Of a stretch of DNA of 64,000 nt, positions 12,481 to 24,800 are shown in pieces. The stretch comes from Medicago truncatula. Its lineage: Eukaryota > Streptophyta > Magnoliopsida > Fabales > Fabaceae. A program made the position numbers and the translations under genes. Every line of letters begins with the position of its first letter. The stretch's first letter is position 1. The stretch lies in contig NC_053045.1 of the NCBI RefSeq assembly GCF_003473485.1, positions 40,590,494 to 40,654,493 on the forward strand. The letters run 5' to 3'. Below the pieces are notes generated by a model. That model was not told where the DNA came from. It made no database searches and saw only the letters and a program-made list of their open reading frames with translations.

Positions 12481-12859
12481 TCCATCTAAATGAACTAACT
12501 ATTTTAGGGAATTTATTATTTTAACACAAAAATATAATAAAGAAATGCCTTAATGTATTAATAAATAAATATTTGATATAAGTACCAAATTTAATTAAAA
12601 CTATTGGGGGTTACACCAACAAAAAAAATCTGATGATCCTAAAACACAAACCCAACCCTTCTGATGTGGTGGAGACAAGCTTTGAATCCTTGACCCATGC
12701 GAGGAACCCAGACGACCCACCAACCCAAAGATCTGGAACCAAAGAAAACAACAACAACCAAGAGACCCACAAAACACCAGTGACCAGTGCGACAGTGAAA
12801 GAAGGAGTGAATAAAGCTTTTCACACGGTGTAATGATGCTGGAAAGAACCAATTCAAGA

Positions 12860-12884
12860 GTGTGTGTGTGTGTGTGTGTGTGTG
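12860..12884. repeat. (TG)n microsatellite
   Basis: A pure TG/GT dinucleotide run of about 12 units. The surrounding 12600-13040 has higher GC and minus-strand open frames but no recognised domain. Confidence 0.9.
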
Positions 12885-13222
12885 AAGCTCACTGTAACCG
12901 CTCTTCAAAGAACGACCACTAGAAAGGAGGGACAAACAACGGTGTAGAGGATAAAGGTCACTCGTTGCACCACCACACGAAGATTCTACATCGGCAAGCA
13001 AGGATTTTCGCTCGGTAAGGAAGGAAAGGGTAAGGCGGTTTGCGAATAGCTAGAGAAAATGTAGAGGTTGGAGGCTCTAAAGAGAGAAGACGGTGTCAAA
13101 GTCGCAACTCCAGTTTGAAATGTATATTTTATAGTTTTGAATACAACAAACCTCGTTTAAGGCTTCCATCATCTTTATGGCAAGTGGAGAAGACACATAC
13201 ACACATATATCTGTGCGTGTAA

Positions 13223-13260
<38 letters not shown>

Positions 13261-13272
13261 TATATATATATA
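13223..13272. repeat. (TA)n microsatellite
   Basis: A TA run interrupted once (AGTA at 13257-13260). It abuts the left end of the inverted-repeat element at 13284. Confidence 0.9.
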
Positions 13273-13283
13273 GGGAGCATATC

Positions 13284-14033
13284 AAGTGCGAATAGGTATT
13301 TTATGTGAGAATGATAGGAATGAATAGGAGCCATCAGATTAAAAGAGACCAATGCGATTATAACATACACCTTCATCTTTCTTCTTCTCACGTGAACCAT
13401 TCTTCTTCATTTCTCCTTCCACGTTATTCTTCTCCTGTTAACCCTTCCACCACCAATTCTGGCGGCACATAGAATACAAAGTCACATCGACACTCCTAAC
13501 CTTCCACTACCGGATCACAGCGGCTCCCTCTACATCTCTCTCGTCATGACAAAAGGGTCACCGACGTGAGCACACGTCCTCCTTGTCAGCGTACCACTGT
13601 GTCGTTGATTGAGGATTGATTTTTTTTGTTTAATTTGATAATGTGTTACAGATCTGAATAATATGCAGACTTCAATTCCATGTTAATTAAACCTCCTTTC
13701 ATCACGTTCCGATCTTATTAGGTACTGCTCCAATGGTGGTGGAGTTAAAATTAAAATTAAAACTGAAATTGTATTTTACAGGTTCAAAAGGAACAAATTA
13801 AAGGCATATCTTTTTAATTTGAAAGTGTACCATAGATTTGAGAAAATTATGATATAAGATGAAATTTGGGTGTGAAACGCAGAGAAGATGAAACGTGGCT
13901 GACAAAACTGATGGATATAGTGGGTGTGGGCACATTGTTATTTAATACGAGTCTTTTAATCTCTTCCATCTATTTTTAATCTGATGGCTCCTATTCATTC
14001 CTATTATTCTCACATAAAATACCCATTCTCACT
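13284..14033. mobile_element. Inverted-repeat element of unknown superfamily
   Basis: Arms of about 58 bp (13285-13342 and 13976-14033) are near-perfect inverted repeats starting AGTGCGAATAGGTATTTTA and ending CCCATTCTCACT. They contain GGAGCCATCAGATT and its complement. The element sits in TA-rich sequence, which hides any target duplication. Its interior is GC-richer than the surroundings (13376-13620) but has no recognised coding domain, so captured gene sequence is possible but unproven. Confidence 0.7.
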
Positions 14034-14413
14034 ATATATATATATTAACCAAATATATATATTAACCAAGTAACACATTAGACCAATTTAAATGTTCAAC
14101 TTTCTTAATGATGTTTTTGTGGTGAAGTTATGAGTGATGAAATTCAATAAAAGAAACAAAATAGTTGATTTTATGTTTTTGGAAGTGTCCCTCTTCTAAG
14201 ATCCATGATTGAATACATAAATAAATACATGATTAACTTATTTCCTTATGAGTGAGTATTTCTTTGAAGAGATGCCTTGATTGCAACTATTTTAAACGGT
14301 TTCAAGCTAATAATGCATTTAGAAAAAGATCATATACATACCAAATATAATTTTTTTTTAATAAAAATCATTTCAAAAATTGTGACAAAGCTAAAACAAA
14401 CTCCGATCCCTAA

Positions 14414-17052
14414 GGCTTTGTTTGGGGGTTTGGAGGGGAAGGGAGGGGAGGGTTTTGGGGGGTTGGAAATATATAGAAAAATGGACAAAAAATTCACATT
14501 TTTTGAAAGAGCAGTTTTTTAGAGAATGATAAACTAATACTTATGATTAATATATTTTTAATTTTAAGAATATTATAACAACATAGATTAAATTTGAAAA
14601 ATTCATATAAACCTTCCATAACCCCCCAAAACCCTCCCCCAATACAATTTTTGAATTCCCCCAAAATAGATCGTCCACCCGTGCGGTTTAAGACATTACT
14701 TGAAATATATTGTAGTATGAATGAACTTTTCGCAGAAAATATGTCTGTTGTTACAAACGCAGAGAATATGTCTGTTGTTACAAACTTATGTGTGGTCTCG
14801 TGATATACGAATGTAGCGTTGTGTGTTTTGTTGTGTCACTAAACTTATGTGACAGTATACTTAGTCATTAGATATACTGATTTTTCATGCAGCCTTCATA
14901 CAACCGAACATAACACATTAAATTTAACCACCATGAACAACATGCATCCTCAACTTTATAATCGGAATGGCCTGCATACATAGATATTAACCATCAGGAA
15001 TTGCATAAGGATAACAATTGGCAGGCTATCAAACTAATTAGTTATAGTAGAAAGTTCTACTCCTTGTTCTTTATTGCTTCATCTCCTGCCATTTTAAGTA
15101 GAGTTGAGACATTTTATGCATGACAAAATGCTAGAGAATTGTTAATGATAAATAAAAGCAAAGAAAAACATATAAAATAATGAAATTGTTCTCAGAATAT
15201 AAAAGAAAACTACTTGACAAAAGAATGAACTGAATGTCAATCAAACAGGGAACATAATTTTCATTCTATAATCTATTAGTTTTCATTCCTCAAATTTTTC
15301 CCACATTTGCCTATATTAATTAACTCTCTTCCATTCCAACCATATACGTACAACTGAAACGGAAAAGCGCTAAATGCATCAACACTCAAAAACAAATACA
15401 AAGTCGCCGCTCGAAATTCCTCAAAACTAAACTCATCTCCTTTCCATATAGTCAAACTGGTCCAACAACCAACGATAAAATAACATCCATATCTACTAAT
15501 ACAACTATCCCTTTAAAGAGCAACCTGCAAAATTATCCAGGAAAATAACTTGTAAGTTTTCCATCGCTTCTAATCGGATACATTGCAATTAAAAAATATT
15601 ATGAATATGAAAAATTGAATGGTAAAATTATGAAATGGAGTACATCAATCGCACAAAACCAAAATGCAGGAAAATAACATGTAAGCTTTTGAAAGCTTCT
15701 ATCCATATAGACTGCAATTTGGAACATGTAGATCGTCCCTATTTCATTTGGAACCTGCTATTACTTTAAAGTTAATGGGGAGTGTGTTTTTGTCATATAT
15801 TTTGCATTTCTATGTGTTGAACTGCATATATGACCTTTTTTTAAGGTTGTCTTATGAGTTGCAGACAATTTACTCTGTTATGTAGTTAGAATGGTTATGA
15901 ATTTTTTATGAACTGGCTATGAAATATCACAGTTCAAAATAAATGATATGAAATGTAAAGTTGCCATGTAATCCACTTACATTTTAAATCCTAGATATAA
16001 TCAACAAAAGCATGAAATGGGGGCACATGTGCAATTGAATAGATTTTTTTTAGCTGAAATAAGTTGAGCCCATAAAAACTTTATATTCAATCTCTATCTA
16101 CACTTTTCCAGATAGTTACAACAATTTTCAAGTGCATGACGTAGCAATGAAACCCAAAACAAAATTGGACCACATGAAAATTAATATTAGAGAGAGGTGG
16201 AATCCAAAGGAAAAAGTACCAGAACGTGAACAATCATAATGATTAACTGAAATCATTTCATGAGGGGTTTGTTTATATTTGTGTAAATATCAGAACAATT
16301 CTGATCCATTCATCACGGCCATAATGAAAATAAATGAAAGGAAAGAGTAAACGAATTGAGATGCTGAGATCGATCGAAGAAGCAGATGAGAGCGGTGGAG
16401 AGAGATGAACGAATGAAAGATTTTTGGTTTGAGAAATAAAGAGTTGATTAAAAAAAGCTAACCACTGTAAATATCTTCTGTCTCCTTCTTCAATTGTGTG
16501 GATATGGGGTTGGAGTTGTGGAGAGGAAATCAAAGTGGAAGAAGGTGATAGAAATTGGAGAAGAATGAATGGCAGTAATAGATGGGAGAAGATCGTAAGA
16601 AAGAGAGAAGGTTGGGACACAAAGAAGAGAGTAAACTTTTGTTGAGAAAAGGAAGCCTAGAAAACGGGAAGCAAAAATATCACACTGATTTTTAGCGGTT
16701 CGGTGAACAATTAGAGTTCCAATGGGAAAAATTCAAATTTGAATTGATGGTTGTGATGTGTGCAAGCCATCATTAAGATGTGATCAATGACTGATATGAT
16801 AATTGCGCCTAATGATAGAGATCTAATGGTCATGATTGTTTGGCGCCTAAAAATCTTAGAATTAGGGTTTTAAGTGATAATTGGAGTGTTAACTAGGATT
16901 AGGAATAAGTTAGATTAGATTAGATGAGTGGAATTTTTTATCATGAGTAAAAGATTAACCTCCAAAGCCCTCTCCTCCCAACGTCTTCTAATTCTTCCAC
17001 TTACTCCTTCTTTTTTTCCAAAACCCTCCCCTCCAAACTCCCAAAGAAAGCC
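14414..17052. mobile_element. PIF/Harbinger-like element, ends and TAA duplication
   Basis: The left end reads GGCTTTGTTTGGGGG and the right end CCCAAAGAAAGCC. Both are followed inward by GTTTGGAGGGG or its complement, and both are flanked by TAA (14411-14413 and 17053-17055). A 3-bp TAA duplication fits PIF/Harbinger. The span is 2,639 bp with no recognisable transposase. A second CCCCCCAAAACCCTCCCCC block at 14622-14640 pairs with the left end, so a smaller 250-bp MITE at 14414-14665 next to an independent right-hand copy is an alternative reading. Confidence 0.55.
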
Positions 17053-17390
17053 TAAATAGTTACTCAATATAGATGTGCAATAAAAGAGTTAAAGGAAGAC
17101 AAAATAATACAATTTATTTATCATTCATGATAAATTCGAGAGCTACACTCAATTATTCCATTTCAGATAAATTTTTCCTTATGTGCAACAATCGATCACA
17201 CACGTATTCTGGTTGGCATTATATATATATATACGTACATGTAACTTTCTTAAGACAACATTTCAACTAAGTGTCCACTAACCTATGATAGACTCAATTT
17301 ACAATAACTCAAAATAAATATAATCATCAATAGAGATAACACAAAAAATTATAGTTATGTGTTTTGCTCTTGACTCTCAACATAAAGGAT

Positions 17391-17695
17391 AAAAAAAGTA
17401 CCGAAAGATCAAAGGATAGAAAAAGTACTGAAAGATGAAATGCGCACAGACAATTAATGGAGTTCATTATCATCTCTAGTATATCAAGGGTCTTGTTAAG
17501 TGCATCCGGGATAATGGTTAAGAAACCTATAAATAAAATTTTATCTTAAAAATATAAATTTTAACTTTTGAATAAGTAATAATTACATCATCTTTTTTTT
17601 TTTTTTTTTTATAAAAAATTATTTATTTTGTTTGTTTAACCATTATCCAATAAACACGGTTTAACATTCTCCATATTTTAATAACACATCTCTAA
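17391..17695 (+). repeat. Direct repeat flanking a Mutator-like element, left copy
   Basis: About 300 bp from AGTACCGAAAGATCAAAGG to ACA(T/C)CTCTAAAC recur at 19319-19612 in the same orientation with few differences, except a longer T-run here (17594-17611). The block contains an inner inverted pair (GGATAATGGTTAAG / TTTAACCATTATCC), so a MITE of about 190 bp is embedded in each copy. Confidence 0.8.
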
Positions 17696-19309
17696 ACCAT
17701 CAATTTCGTCACTGAATTTTCAGGGTTCGGCCAAATTCGTCCCCCAATTTAACGAAATATCAAAATAGTCCTTGAATTTGTTTGACGTCCATCAATTTCG
17801 TCCCTCCGTCCAAAAGGTCCGTTAGTGTGCTGTGTTGGCTTATACACGTGGGAAAAAGGAAGCCACGTGTACATGGACTAAATTGATGGAAAATACGAAA
17901 ATTTCAGTTTTCACTTTTTTAACTTCATTTTTCTGCAATTCCTTTTTTACCCCTATGTTTCCCATTACCATACATCCTCACATTTCATACAGAACACATC
18001 AACTAAGTCCCTGTCTGTTCTTCTTCCCTCCATTTTCACTTCTCCAAGATCATCATCCTCTCCGGCGATCAAGCTTGCATTTTTGAAGGAAGATTTTGTC
18101 TGTTTTGAAGGTAACTTCGTTCATCTTCTTCTCCTTTTTCTCTATTCGTTTTCGCCCATTTTTTTTTTCGTTTTTATGATTTTCGTTTTCATGTTTTTAT
18201 CATTTAGTTATGACTTATTACTATTTTGATTGGTATCTACTGCCTTTTTTATGTTGTTCTGCAAATTTATGTCTCAAGGATCAACTTGATTTCTGTTAAT
18301 ATAATTCAAGGACTTTTTTTATGGTTTTTAAAATAATTCAGGGATCGATTTGAAAGTAACACAAATAATTCAGGGACTAATCTGATGGTAAAATTATAAC
18401 AGATACGCAACATTTGATTCATCTTCAACCTCTTTTCATGGTAAAATCATTACAACTCTACACAACCTTAGAAATATACATTAGCATGTTGCAAAACTCA
18501 AACAAGCAGATTATAATTATCATAAACTTAATCACCCTAAGCTCACTTCCTATACAATCAACTTTTTCCATCAACCTTGCCCTCCAAACCTCGTCATTGC
18601 CACTTTCTTTAGCCTTAATCATGGACTGAACCTTCTCCATCATTCTTGTCTTTCTTCCATGAGCAACACAAATTCCATTGTTTTTAAAGTAACCTAGTTC
18701 TTCAGCTTCATCAACCCACACAACATTCGAGCACTCTCACATCACCATTAAACATGAAGGATGAAGATGAAGCTTGACTTTGATAGCTCTTTTTGCCCAT
18801 ATGACCACCCCCTTCATTTTAGATTCAATTTCAACAGTTTTGCTTGAATGAATTTTGCAGATTTTGGTTTTCATATTCAATTAAAAAAAAATTAGGGTTT
18901 GTAATTTTTTGATTTGGGGAAGAACATGACCCTTAATTATTGGAAGAAAATTTGGAGATTTTGGAGTGTAGATTACACATTGTAAAATTAGAGTTTCAAT
19001 TTTATATATTTTGGGAAGAAATAGCCGTTGGAGAAGGAAGAGAGCCGTTGGGGAAGAAGAGCAATTTCCTGAAATTCAATCAACTTAGTCCTTGAAAATT
19101 TAGGTCATTATCGGCCAACTTAGTCCTTGCTTACGTGGCATCTGACATGTGAGAGGTTAACGACCACGTCAGCACCGTTAACCCTCCATTTGGACGGAGG
19201 GACAAAATTGACGAACATTTTACAAATTCAGGCACTATTTTGATATTTCGTTAAATTGAAGGACGAATTTGACCGATCAGTGCAAATTCAGGAACCAAGT
19301 TGATGATTT
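17694..19309. mobile_element. Mutator-like non-autonomous element carrying a GRF gene remnant
   Basis: Arms of about 150 bp are inverted repeats. The left arm (17694-17850) includes TTTAACGAAATATCAAAATAG and TCGTCCCTCCGTCC. The right arm (19160-19309) includes CTATTTTGATATTTCGTTAAA and GGACGGAGGGAC. This 'closing-line' arm type is common in legume Mutator-like elements. The 1.6-kb element is bounded on both sides by the ~300-bp direct repeats. No transposase is present. The minus strand carries a damaged GRF-type gene. Confidence 0.7.
18458..18800 (-). pseudogene. Broken GRF-type zinc-finger protein gene (transposon passenger)
   Basis: Reading the minus strand from ATG at 18800 gives MGKKSYQSQASSSS..., then GDVRVLEC, then a stop. 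In another frame from about 18721 it continues WVDEAEELGYF..., a helical stretch with several Lys/Glu residues (MMEKVQSMIKAKE), and a C-terminal hydrophobic segment FMIIIICLFEFCNML. This order matches plant GRF-type zinc-finger proteins: Ser-rich start, zinc finger ending in ...WVDE, coiled coil, membrane tail. The central Cys/His zinc-binding part is missing and the frame is shifted at the junction, so the gene is inactive. GRF proteins of this layout are often carried in Mutator-like elements, consistent with the flanking arms. The family call rests on motif memory. Confidence 0.55.
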
Positions 19310-19318
19310 ACTTGATAA

Positions 19319-19612
19319 AAATAGTACCGAAAGATCAAAGGATAGAAAAAGTACTGAAAGATCAAATGCATACAGACAATTAATGCAATTCATTATCATC
19401 TCTAGTATATTAAGGGTCTTGTCAAGTGTATCTGGGGTAATGGTTAAGAAACCTATAAACAAAATTTTATCTTAAAAATATAAATTTTAACTTTTGAATA
19501 AGTAATAATTACATCATTTTTTTAATAAAAAATTACTTATTTTATTTGTTTAACCATTACTCAATAAACACCGTTTAACATTCTCCATATTTTAATAACA
19601 CCTCTCTAAACA
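19319..19612 (+). repeat. Direct repeat flanking a Mutator-like element, right copy
   Basis: This is the second copy of 17391-17695, highly similar throughout and starting a few bases outside the Mutator-like right arm. Confidence 0.8.
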
Positions 19613-20688
19613 AGTCATGGTATCTCTATTCTCTATGGAGTATGTATAGCCATGTAATCTTCATTGTTGATTTAAGTTGAAAATTATTTTTGTTTGTTAT
19701 GTAAAATATTGTCTCGTCATATACATTGCAGCATAATCATTTTTAGAATGCACTAAGTCATTTGATGAATCGTGTTAAAAGACACACGCAAACCCATTTG
19801 AGTTGGTGCGGGTGGTGTTGACTTGAGACTTTGATGCGTATTTTTCGTCAAAATCTCATATTCGATTATCTTCAGTATCAATTTAGGTAGACTAGTTTAA
19901 CCTCTTCTTCAAAAAATAAAAGCTCAGACATATACTTTCATATGCATATAAAATATTTGATGCGGAGAATTATAAAATTAATTTTAAGATGTAGTACAAT
20001 GCCAACCGAGCTAACCAGAACATATGAGCATCTCTTTCAAGAAAGGCTTGAACACTTAAAAGATGCCAAGTATTAAGGCAGTGGTAGATTGAGCTTGTAA
20101 TGACCGCCACGTGAAAATGAGTATCTTTGACGAACCCTATTTTTTATGCCCTTGACTCTCGCTCGTTAAAGCAATTTGAAAATAATTTGAGATGATTGGT
20201 TGACTAGCAATCATTGTCATCCTCTAATGTTTGTATAATTAATGATTTGTGTTGGCGGATATTCGAGCACTGAAATCTTTCATTTAACAGCTATTTCATC
20301 GTTTAATCGTGTGTCGTTATTTGTAATGTTGTCCCCTTTAAAGTGTGAACCACTCTCTTGATATTTGCTATTTCATTGATCATCTCATATTTTTTCCCTC
20401 CAAAATTTGTCTTCAACCCTTTACCCTCAGCTGCTAATTCCCTCCTCTGCTTTTGACATTATTGACCACATTCTATAAAACAATATGTTAGAAATTTTCT
20501 TTCAGAAGATGGATAACACGAAGCTCTCATCTTTCAAACGATTACAAGCAAAATCAATACTTTAAATTTTGATTTTTATCAGTGATGGACTAATCCCATG
20601 TTGTGTTTTACCATGATTCTAGCTAGTGTTTCTTGTAAGTTAGTCATGGTTCATCTTTTATTGCCATTGTAACTTCTCGAGTCCTAGC
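19613..20688. other. Intergenic, weak SINE-like trace
   Basis: No gene is supported. Around 19800-19915 the sequence GGTGCGGGTGGTGTTGAC... TTCGATTATCTTCAGTATCAATTTAGGTAGAC resembles a tRNA-derived SINE tail also seen near 28400, but it is decayed. Confidence 0.35.
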
Positions 20689-20696
20689 CTAATACT

Positions 20697-21321
20697 TAGG
20701 GATGGCAATTGGACCCAGACCCAATGGATACCCGCAAAAAATACCCACAATGGATAGGGTAAAACCCCGCTTTTATGGATCTGGGCACGGGTACGGGTAA
20801 TACCCACAAAATTAAATGGGTATGGGCACGGGTAAGGGTACTATACTGCCCAGACCCGCATACCCGCATATACATATTTATATAATATCATAAATTATTT
20901 ATTTATTTTTTATGTATCATTAATTAATTTATTTATTAGCTATTTAAGCCTAAACCTAAACTTAAACCAAACAACTACTTAATACAATATCAACTCCATC
21001 ATGCCGGTGTATAATTTTTTAGGAATATTTCGGATGTTTTCTATTTGACTAAATACCACGGTTCATATTATTTTATGAGTTAATTTTAAAAAATGGGATC
21101 GTAGTTTTATTTCATTTGTGATGTTTTTTTTTGTTTTTCCATAGTTAAAGTGCGGGTAATGGGTGCGGGTATGGGTACCTAAGTACCCATAGGGTATGGG
21201 GAAGGGGACTAAAGTTGTTGCCCACGAGGGTACGGGCACGGGTACGGATATTTTTTATAAATGCGGGTATGGGGACGGACATTGTAGTACCCTACCCATT
21301 GGGTACCCATTGCCATCCCTA
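20697..21321. mobile_element. hAT-type MITE with 8-bp target duplication
   Basis: The 625-bp element starts TAGGGATGGCAAT and ends ATTGCCATCCCTA. The eight bases CTAATACT flank it on both sides (20689-20696 and 21322-21329). Internally it is rich in GGGTA/TACCC motifs (GGGTACGGGTA, TACCCAT). An 8-bp duplication with this terminus defines a non-autonomous hAT element. No transposase is encoded. Confidence 0.9.
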
Positions 21322-21644
21322 CTAATACTTCTTATGCTGGTGTAGAGTTCAATTTATTAATATATTCCATTTTTTCTTATAAAAAAAAGTATATATTGAC
21401 ATGAAAACCAAAATAATAAAATAAAAATAAAAATAAAAATATAATATAAATATGAAATATAAAATTATCATAAAAAAAGTTGTCACTTCTTTTTGTTTAG
21501 ACCATCAAAATGTTGACTACACACTCTTGAAGACCCATTTTCCAAAGTGTGCATTGTTGTTGGTCCATTCTGTTAGTGTTCAGTTTCACATCCTCTCCGA
21601 GCGAGCTTTCAACAACTACTCATTGCTTCTGTGAATTGAGCAAG

Positions 21645-21822
21645 ATGGAAAGTAGCGAGGAAGAAGATGACTTCCCTTCCATTGAAAGCATTATTCCCCA
21701 ATCTAAGGTTGATTCGCTCTATCAGTCTCAAACTGAAAAGGTTCGCTTTTTCCTTTTTCATTTCACCATTATTAACTATCAATGCCTTTTAACGATGTTC
21801 TTTCACTTTCCATTTTTAATTT

Positions 21823-21860
<38 letters not shown>

Positions 21861-24800
21861 TATAAGTAAAGAGAAAATAGAAAAATGGGTTATCTTCATT
21901 TTCATTTTCATTATCTTTTTTTTGTATGAATCTTTAGATGATATTGATGCTAAAACTTGTTATTGATTTCAGGGAATTAGAAAGCTTTGCTGTGAACTCT
22001 TAGATCTAAAGGATTCTGTGGAGAACTTATGTGGCAATATGCACTCAAAGTTCTTGGCTTTCTTGAGGTAACATATATCATCTAACTTAAAATTTTCCCA
22101 CTCCTTTCTGTTCTCCCGTTTTTCCTTATTAAGATAGCATGCATTTCCTATCATAATTCTTCAAAGTTATCCAGAAAGGATGCAACCTGTATATATATTT
22201 GTTTACATTTTGTCTATATTGCACTGATATGATACGAGTATGTTTACATAGGTACTGGGTATGGATATGAGACCATTTTTATTTTAATTAATGAAAATGG
22301 TGTATTTTATTGGTTTCTGAACCGGTGCCTGTACACACTGGTTATTGGTTATCTGAGTTATTACCGTTTGGCCATACCTGTCTAACATACCTTTAACGGC
22401 TGTCTCTAGTAAGGGGAAAATGTAGTCAACATTTTAATGGTCATTTTGGTACAGCGGTAAAAATGGGGGTAAAATATTTGCGAATAAGTAATTAATAAAG
22501 TTGTATTGAAAGTTTATCCTTGATTTTTTCACCTCATTTTTACTGCTATACTAAACAGACACCGGTGCTGTTAAAAGGGCGGCCATGCCACATTGCCACC
22601 ATGGCGGTTTTTTCGACAACCACCATAGCAATTTGTGAAGGGATGCCACAATGGCGGCGCCGCGGCACCATAGGCTGCAATTGCGTGTTTATATGACAGG
22701 TTTTTGGCATTCCACCACCCCCCATTGACGATACTGCTAGACACTAAACAATTTCATTTTCTTTGGCGATACCTCTTAGAATATAAGAAGCAAATCATAA
22801 TAACAACCAAGTAATATAGAAACTAACCTTAAGAGATAGTCTAAGACTAGAAACTGCTCGCATGAGATATACAAAGATACTCCAACATATTATCATAGAC
22901 ATTATAAGATATTTTCTTATATGCTAATACTCACGAATACCAATCTGGTCTATTTGCAATTTTCTTCACTGTCACGACACCCATTCCTGTTGCAAGCATA
23001 GCTTGTTAAAGGCTTCTATAGCAGGGATAGTGGGATACTATATAGGAACCTTAGGAACACGCTGGTAGTATTTTTATTTGTTTAACTCTGTCAAGAACTA
23101 ATCTAGTGTTGTCAAATAGTGGTTATAGCTTAGCAGAATTCGTACAAACAGCTATTGTTCCACGATACATTATTTAGTACAGTGTTGTCAAATAGCGGCA
23201 CTATAGCACAGTAGCATAGCGGAATTCAAACAAACAACTATTTCCGTGATTGACAACATTGAACTAATCATATAAAAGCCTAACCTCATGATATATCCAG
23301 TAAGATAGTTATACTTTAGTATCTTCAACACATCCCTATACTAAAACACAAAAGTATTTTGGGGGGATTGAAGTGTGCCCGAAGCAAAAGCCCACCACTT
23401 GGTCAGAAAACCAAGCTTCCCCAAAGCTTGAGCTGTTAGTTGAATGGATTATGCATGGTTACTAATTTAATACTTTTAAAAAGTTTGAAACATGAACTGT
23501 AAATTAAAACACTCTTGTATCAAAACAGTTTCCTCTACGTTGCATAATTTTGTTTAATTGTTCTTGATCTTGTAGGATATCTGAAGAAGCTGTGGAGGTA
23601 AAGCATGAACTTATTGATCTGCAAAAGCATATCTCAGCTCAAGATATTCTTGTAAAGGATTTAATGACTGGTGTCTGCCATGAATTAGATAAGTGGAATC
23701 AGTCAAGCAACGATGATGAAATTCAGCATGAACATGAGCTTCTTGAGCCTTTATCCAATGAGAGAAGTGATCAGAAAACTCTATTCTTGGAAAACATTGA
23801 TGTACTTCTGGCCGAGCACAAGTTTGAAGAAGCATTAGAGGCGTTAGATGCTGAAGAAAAAAATTCTGCAGAGTTGAAAGTCTCAGGGAATAACTCTTCA
23901 GATGAAGGTTCCGCATATAAGTCTGCTCTCATAGAAAGAAAGGCAGTGCTTGAAGACCAGCTAGTTGGAATTGCCGAGCAACCTTCTGTTAGTTTTCCTG
24001 AGCTTAAGAAGGCCTTAGATGGTTTGATAAAACTCGGGAAAGGTCCCGTAGCACATCAACTAATGCTGAAATTTTACGGGTCTCACCTCCAAAAACGAAT
24101 TGAGGCGTTGCTTCCATCAAGTTCTTTCTGTCCTGAAACATTTCCTTTTACATTGTCTAAGATGATTTTCTCTGTAATTTCAATGACAATAAAAGAATCT
24201 GGTTTGATTTTTGGAGATAATCCTGTTTATACCAACAGAATTGTTCAGTGGGCTGAGTGGGAAATTGAATATTTTGTACGATTGGTGAAAGAGAATGCAC
24301 CATCATCTGAGACTGTGTCTGCCTTACGTTCTGCTAGCATCTGCATTCAGGCTAGTCTGAAATACTGCTCAATTTTGGAGCCACAGGGATTAAAAATGTC
24401 TAAATTACTATTGGTGCTACTGCGTCCTTCTGTTGAAGAAGTTTTAGAATCTAATTTTAGACGTGCTAGAAGAGTAGTTCTTGACATGGCAGAATCGGCT
24501 GAATGCTTACCATTGTCACCACAGTTTGCCTCTTCACTTTCTGCAATTGCAACTACATCCAATAGCATGCTTGTTGAGAGTGGAATGCGATTTATGCACA
24601 TAGTTGAAGTAAGTAAAGTTCATCATATGATATGGCTATCATCAAAAGAACAATAGTTGATGCATTGCCTGCACATTCTTTTGGTTGATGGAATCATGTA
24701 AACTTTCGTAGCCAGGAGAAGAAAAATCAACTTTGATAAAACAGCTTTGGCTTTGAACTTTTTTCCTCCTTTTGCTCTTTCTGTCGTTTGAAAACATTTA

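Noticed and set aside
12639..13001. 120-residue minus-strand frame containing a (TG)n repeat
   Set aside because: Part is an HTHTHT microsatellite translation and the remainder matches no known protein. It may be a leader of retroelement debris.
16273..16620. 115-residue minus-strand frame inside the Harbinger-like element
   Set aside because: Low-complexity Ser/Leu/Phe composition and no transposase or other recognisable motif.
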